Shown here in pieces: positions 60,869 through 64,000 of a stretch of DNA of 64,000 nt (positions are counted from its first letter, which is position 1; the number at the start of each line of letters is the position of its first letter). The translations under genes and the position numbers were made by a program. This DNA comes from an uncultured Granulosicoccus sp. (GTDB lineage: Bacteria; Pseudomonadota; Gammaproteobacteria; Granulosicoccales; Granulosicoccaceae), in contig CALKLO010000011.1 of NCBI GenBank assembly GCA_937991945.1, forward strand, positions 24,344-88,343, read 5' to 3'. Under the pieces are notes generated by a model that worked only from the letters and a program-made list of their open reading frames with translations, did not search any database and was not told the origin of the DNA.

Positions 60869-61636
60869 TTATTCGCCGTAGATATCGAAGTCGAAGTACT
60901 TCTTGCTGATAGCGTCGTATGTGCCGTCTGCGCGAATCTGTTGGATAGCTGCATTAAACTTCTCACGCAACTCGTCTTCGCCTTTACGAATACCTGCACC
61001 GACACCGAGACCAAAGATTTCTTCGTTGCTTAAGCTCGCCTTGATTTCAAAGTTAGCGCCCTCGTCGCTTTCTAAGAAGTCTTTGAATGCTAACGAGTCA
61101 CCGACTACTGCATCGATACGGCCTGCGAATAAATCTTGGTTGTGCTCGTTAAAATCTTGGTAAGTTTTAACACTGTCAGCCATAGACTCGTAAGTCGCCT
61201 CTACGTAGTTCTGGTGAGTCGTAGATACCTGCACACCAATGATTTTACCTTTCACACTTTCTGGTGAACCATCGATATCAGAGGACTTAGGGGCAATGAT
61301 CGCAGCCGGCGTGTTGTAGTACTTGTCAGAAAAATCGATAGTCTTCATGCGCTCAGCAGTGATAGACATAGAACCCACAATGGCATCGATTTTCTTGGCG
61401 AGTAGTGCTGGAATAATTCCGTCCCAAGCGACTCCAACCCATACGCATTCTTCATTCATGGCGGCACACAGTGCGTCACCAATTTCAGTTTCCCAACCGA
61501 TGAAATCGCCGTTGGTATCCGCTTCGTAAAACGGAGGATAAGGTGCTGAGTCTAGGCCCAAGCGAACTTCAGCCATGGCAGTTGAGGCTGAAAAGCCTAC
61601 TGCTGCTATAGCGAGTGTTGTTAGAATTTTTTTCAT
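60869..61636 (-). CDS. Basic/polar amino acid ABC transporter substrate-binding protein (ArgT/HisJ-like)
   Basis: Signal peptide MKKILTTLAIAAVGFSASTAMA; GLDSAPYPPFYEADTNGDFIGWETEIGDALC; start ATG 61636 preferred over 61651. Confidence 0.92.
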   Translation of the reverse strand: MKKILTTLAIAAVGFSASTAMAEVRLGLDSAPYPPFYEADTNGDFIGWETEIGDALCAAMNEECVWVGVAWDGIIPALLAKKIDAIVGSMSITAERMKTIDFSDKYYNTPAAIIAPKSSDIDGSPESVKGKIIGVQVSTTHQNYVEATYESMADSVKTYQDFNEHNQDLFAGRIDAVVGDSLAFKDFLESDEGANFEIKASLSNEEIFGLGVGAGIRKGEDELREKFNAAIQQIRADGTYDAISKKYFDFDIYGE

Positions 61637-61659
61637 TTTTACTGTCTCCAAAAAAGTGG

Positions 61660-62463
61660 TTAGTGGATGGAGGATACGAACGATCTGCAGCGATCACTCT
61701 CAGGTTCGTAAAAGACCTGTTGCGGTGTGCCACGCTCCTCCACGCGTCCTTCATGTAGAAAGATCACTTGAGTTGATACATCTCTGGCGAATTTCATCTC
61801 ATGGGTGACAAGAATCATGGTTCTGCCTTCATTTGCAAGGTCTTGTATAACCTTGAGAACCTCACCAACCAACTCCGGGTCTAAGGCCGATGTTGGTTCA
61901 TCAAAAAGCATAACACGAGGCTGAATAGCCAAAGCTCTTGCTATGCCTGCGCGCTGCTGCTGTCCACCCGATAGGTAGGCCGGATAAGCATCTCGCTTTT
62001 CCCACAGACCCACACGGTTTAAATAATGCTCTGCTCGCTCTTGAGCCTCCGCTTTGGACACGCCCAGCACTTGAACAGGGACTTCCATCACATTTTGTAA
62101 GACATTCATGTGCGACCACAAATTGAAGCTTTGGAAAACCATACCCAGCTTACTGCGCAGTCGTTCGACCTGTTTCATGTCAGCTGGGATGCGCTTACCG
62201 CGCTTCACAACGAATTTAATTTGCTCACCGCCGATACGCAGCTCGCCTTCATCAGGCTGCTCTAGTAGGTTGATGCAGCGTAAAAACGTGCTTTTTCCAG
62301 ACCCACTGGCACCGATTATGGAGAGTACATCGCCTTCGTGGGCCTCTAGAGAGACACCCCTGAGTACTTCCGTATCGTCGAACTTTTTGTGGATATTCTC
62401 AACGATCAACGCCTCAGCGGGTGAACGATGTAGTTTGAAATCTGAGGGTGTATCACTTGACAT
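61660..62463 (-). CDS. Polar amino acid ABC transporter ATP-binding protein (HisP-like)
   Basis: GASGSGKSTFLRCINLLE, FQSFNLWSHMNVLQNV, LSGGQQQRAGIARAL. Confidence 0.95.
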   Translation of the reverse strand: MSSDTPSDFKLHRSPAEALIVENIHKKFDDTEVLRGVSLEAHEGDVLSIIGASGSGKSTFLRCINLLEQPDEGELRIGGEQIKFVVKRGKRIPADMKQVERLRSKLGMVFQSFNLWSHMNVLQNVMEVPVQVLGVSKAEAQERAEHYLNRVGLWEKRDAYPAYLSGGQQQRAGIARALAIQPRVMLFDEPTSALDPELVGEVLKVIQDLANEGRTMILVTHEMKFARDVSTQVIFLHEGRVEERGTPQQVFYEPESDRCRSFVSSIH

Positions 62464-62538
62464 GCGCAGAGTGTAATTGAAGGCAACAACACAGTAAACG
62501 TTTGACTTATAAAAGTTCTTGCAGAGTCGACACCCGCT

Positions 62539-63738
62539 TTACACAGGCGTCACTAAATCCCTCAGCCGACTATCTGCGTGCGTTTTCAGAAAGCTGTATT
62601 GAGGGTCTATCCCTAGTCCTGACACCAAAAGATGCCGATAAACGGCACGATAGTCCATGGTGTATTTTAAATCACCGTCAACGAGCTGACTCAAAGACGG
62701 CGCATTGCCAAACAAATCACCATTAACAGCGCCGCCCATTAGCATGTGGGGCGCAGCCGTTCCATGGTCAGTACCTTGCGAATTATTCTCGCCAACACGG
62801 CGCCCAAACTCGGAATAGGTCAAAACAAGGGTGTTGTCCCATTCAGAGAACGATTTCATCGTGGTAGAGAAGTCTGCCAACCCTTCTGAGAGTGTGCGCA
62901 TCAATCGCCCGTGCTGCCCTAGCTGGTACTGATGGGTATCGAACCCATCAAGTCGCACTCTATAAACAGGCGTCTGCACGCCCGCTGCAATTAACTTCGC
63001 CACCTGGCGTAACTGCTCACCAAAGGCCCCTGCCCTGAATGAGTTCACCGTTGCACCGGTGCCAATTTTTTCTGCCAAACCCGATAAGGTCACTTCAAGC
63101 GTATTAAGGCGACTCTGAACCAACGCCAAGGCTGCGTGCTTAATCGTCGTTTGTGTTTTATTGTCGGGCAACAGGCTTGCATCAAGCCGCTCAACCGATT
63201 GAAAGGATAACCACCTGCCCGAATCGCTGGCAAAAATATCCATATCTCCTGCCATGCTAATGCCATGAGGGTCAGTGAAACGATGCGCCAGCTGGTGCTC
63301 AACTGCCTCGGTTATCCACCCATTGCGTCTGCGTTGATTCTCACCATCTCCCGCCGTTTCCCACAAGGCCATTGATGCAAAGTGGCTGCGGTTAGCATTG
63401 GGATAACCCAACCCTTGAATCCACGCCATATCGCCGGACTCCCACAATGGCATTAAAGGCTGGAGTTGCGCATGCAATGCAGTTGCATCTGTGAGCGGAA
63501 GAATGCTCTGAGCCGATAAACCTAAGTTGGGACGAAGTTTGTAATAGAGATCATTTTGATAAGGCACAAGTGTATTCAAACCATCATTGGCACCCGCAAG
63601 TTCAACCAGCACTAGTCGACGATTGTGCGCCACTGAGTTCGCATGTGCCGAGCTCATTAAAGCCTGTAGGTTAAGCACACCCAAAGGTCCTGTTGCGCCC
63701 AACACCATGCGTTGTACAAACTGTCTTCTAGACGTCAT
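62539..63738 (-). CDS. DUF1501 domain protein, Tat-type signal
   Basis: MTSRRQFVQRMVLGATGPLG; LVLVELAGANDGLNTLVPY, TYSEFGRRVGENNSQGTDHGTAAPHMLMGG. Confidence 0.92.
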   Translation of the reverse strand: MTSRRQFVQRMVLGATGPLGVLNLQALMSSAHANSVAHNRRLVLVELAGANDGLNTLVPYQNDLYYKLRPNLGLSAQSILPLTDATALHAQLQPLMPLWESGDMAWIQGLGYPNANRSHFASMALWETAGDGENQRRRNGWITEAVEHQLAHRFTDPHGISMAGDMDIFASDSGRWLSFQSVERLDASLLPDNKTQTTIKHAALALVQSRLNTLEVTLSGLAEKIGTGATVNSFRAGAFGEQLRQVAKLIAAGVQTPVYRVRLDGFDTHQYQLGQHGRLMRTLSEGLADFSTTMKSFSEWDNTLVLTYSEFGRRVGENNSQGTDHGTAAPHMLMGGAVNGDLFGNAPSLSQLVDGDLKYTMDYRAVYRHLLVSGLGIDPQYSFLKTHADSRLRDLVTPV

Positions 63739-63776
63739 GATGATTTTTGCATAATAGGTTGAATGCCAATGCTCAT

Positions 63777-64000
63777 CTATTTAAGCTGAAAGGCAGGGTG
63801 TTTTGTCATTTCCTGCAATGACAATGTATCAATGGCTAGACCTGAAAAGTGCGGGATTAACAACTCATTCACACTCACCGACATCGAAGCTAATGAAGCC
63901 GTGAGTTGTTCTATGTTGTCCACTGTAGGTACCTGAGCAACAAGACGTGCACGCGCAGGTGTTGCAGGCGCGAAGCGCGCATCAATTATAATGTTAGCCG
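63777..64000 (-). CDS. C-terminal fragment of an ORF running off the window, probably DUF1800 family
   Basis: Open frame from window end to stop at 63777-63779, ending ..LSLQEMTKHPAFQLK; position upstream of DUF1501 fits the common DUF1800-DUF1501 pairing. Confidence 0.5.
   Translation of the reverse strand, partial: ANIIIDARFAPATPARARLVAQVPTVDNIEQLTASLASMSVSVNELLIPHFSGLAIDTLSLQEMTKHPAFQLK

Noticed and set aside
1-64000. CRISPR arrays, tRNA/rRNA genes, transposases, integrases or phage genes
   Set aside because: I looked for regularly spaced repeats, tRNA-like cloverleafs and mobile-element protein motifs and saw none; a tRNAscan/Infernal run would be needed for certainty.

Overview
This 64 kb window is gene-dense, single-copy-looking chromosomal DNA. 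Gene content (glycogen cluster, marine-type sortase system, E. coli-like MntR) suggests a marine gammaproteobacterium; that is inference only. Main blocks in order: 3' end of a GH16 glucanase; an LTA-synthase-like membrane protein lacking its sulfatase domain; a divergent glycogen cluster (glgX-glgP / glgC-glgA-glgB); an OmpA-family coiled-coil protein, pncA, a PfkB kinase, a cyclase-FHA protein, a 2OG-Fe(II) oxygenase and an SDR; a pyrC-pyrE-M20 amidohydrolase-CPA2 antiporter run; mntR divergent from a Mn/Zn/Fe-type ABC operon; a Fur-box-preceded ferric-iron ABC pair (binding protein plus a permease with an unusual N-terminal extension, no ATPase nearby); a DoxX-like/NDH-2-like fusion; a CocE/NonD hydrolase beside a Dpp/Opp-type transporter; glyA; a five-gene cluster of circularly permuted ATP-grasp, alpha-E, transglutaminase and DUF2126 proteins (predicted peptide/amide-ligase system of unknown product); an ABC-2 exporter; a complete proteobacterial dedicated sortase system (histidine kinase, response regulator, VIT/VWA target, class GN sortase); an aminotransferase with a basic-amino-acid-type ABC transporter; and a DUF1501 protein next to a partial DUF1800-like ORF. 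I saw no tRNA, rRNA, CRISPR array or mobile element. The most interesting items are the ATP-grasp/alpha-E/transglutaminase cluster (with one apparently degenerate ATP-grasp), the sortase system with a divergent sorting motif and a CBM9-like sensor region, the DoxX-NDH2 fusion, and the extended iron permease. Family calls come from reading translated motifs; no database search was run.
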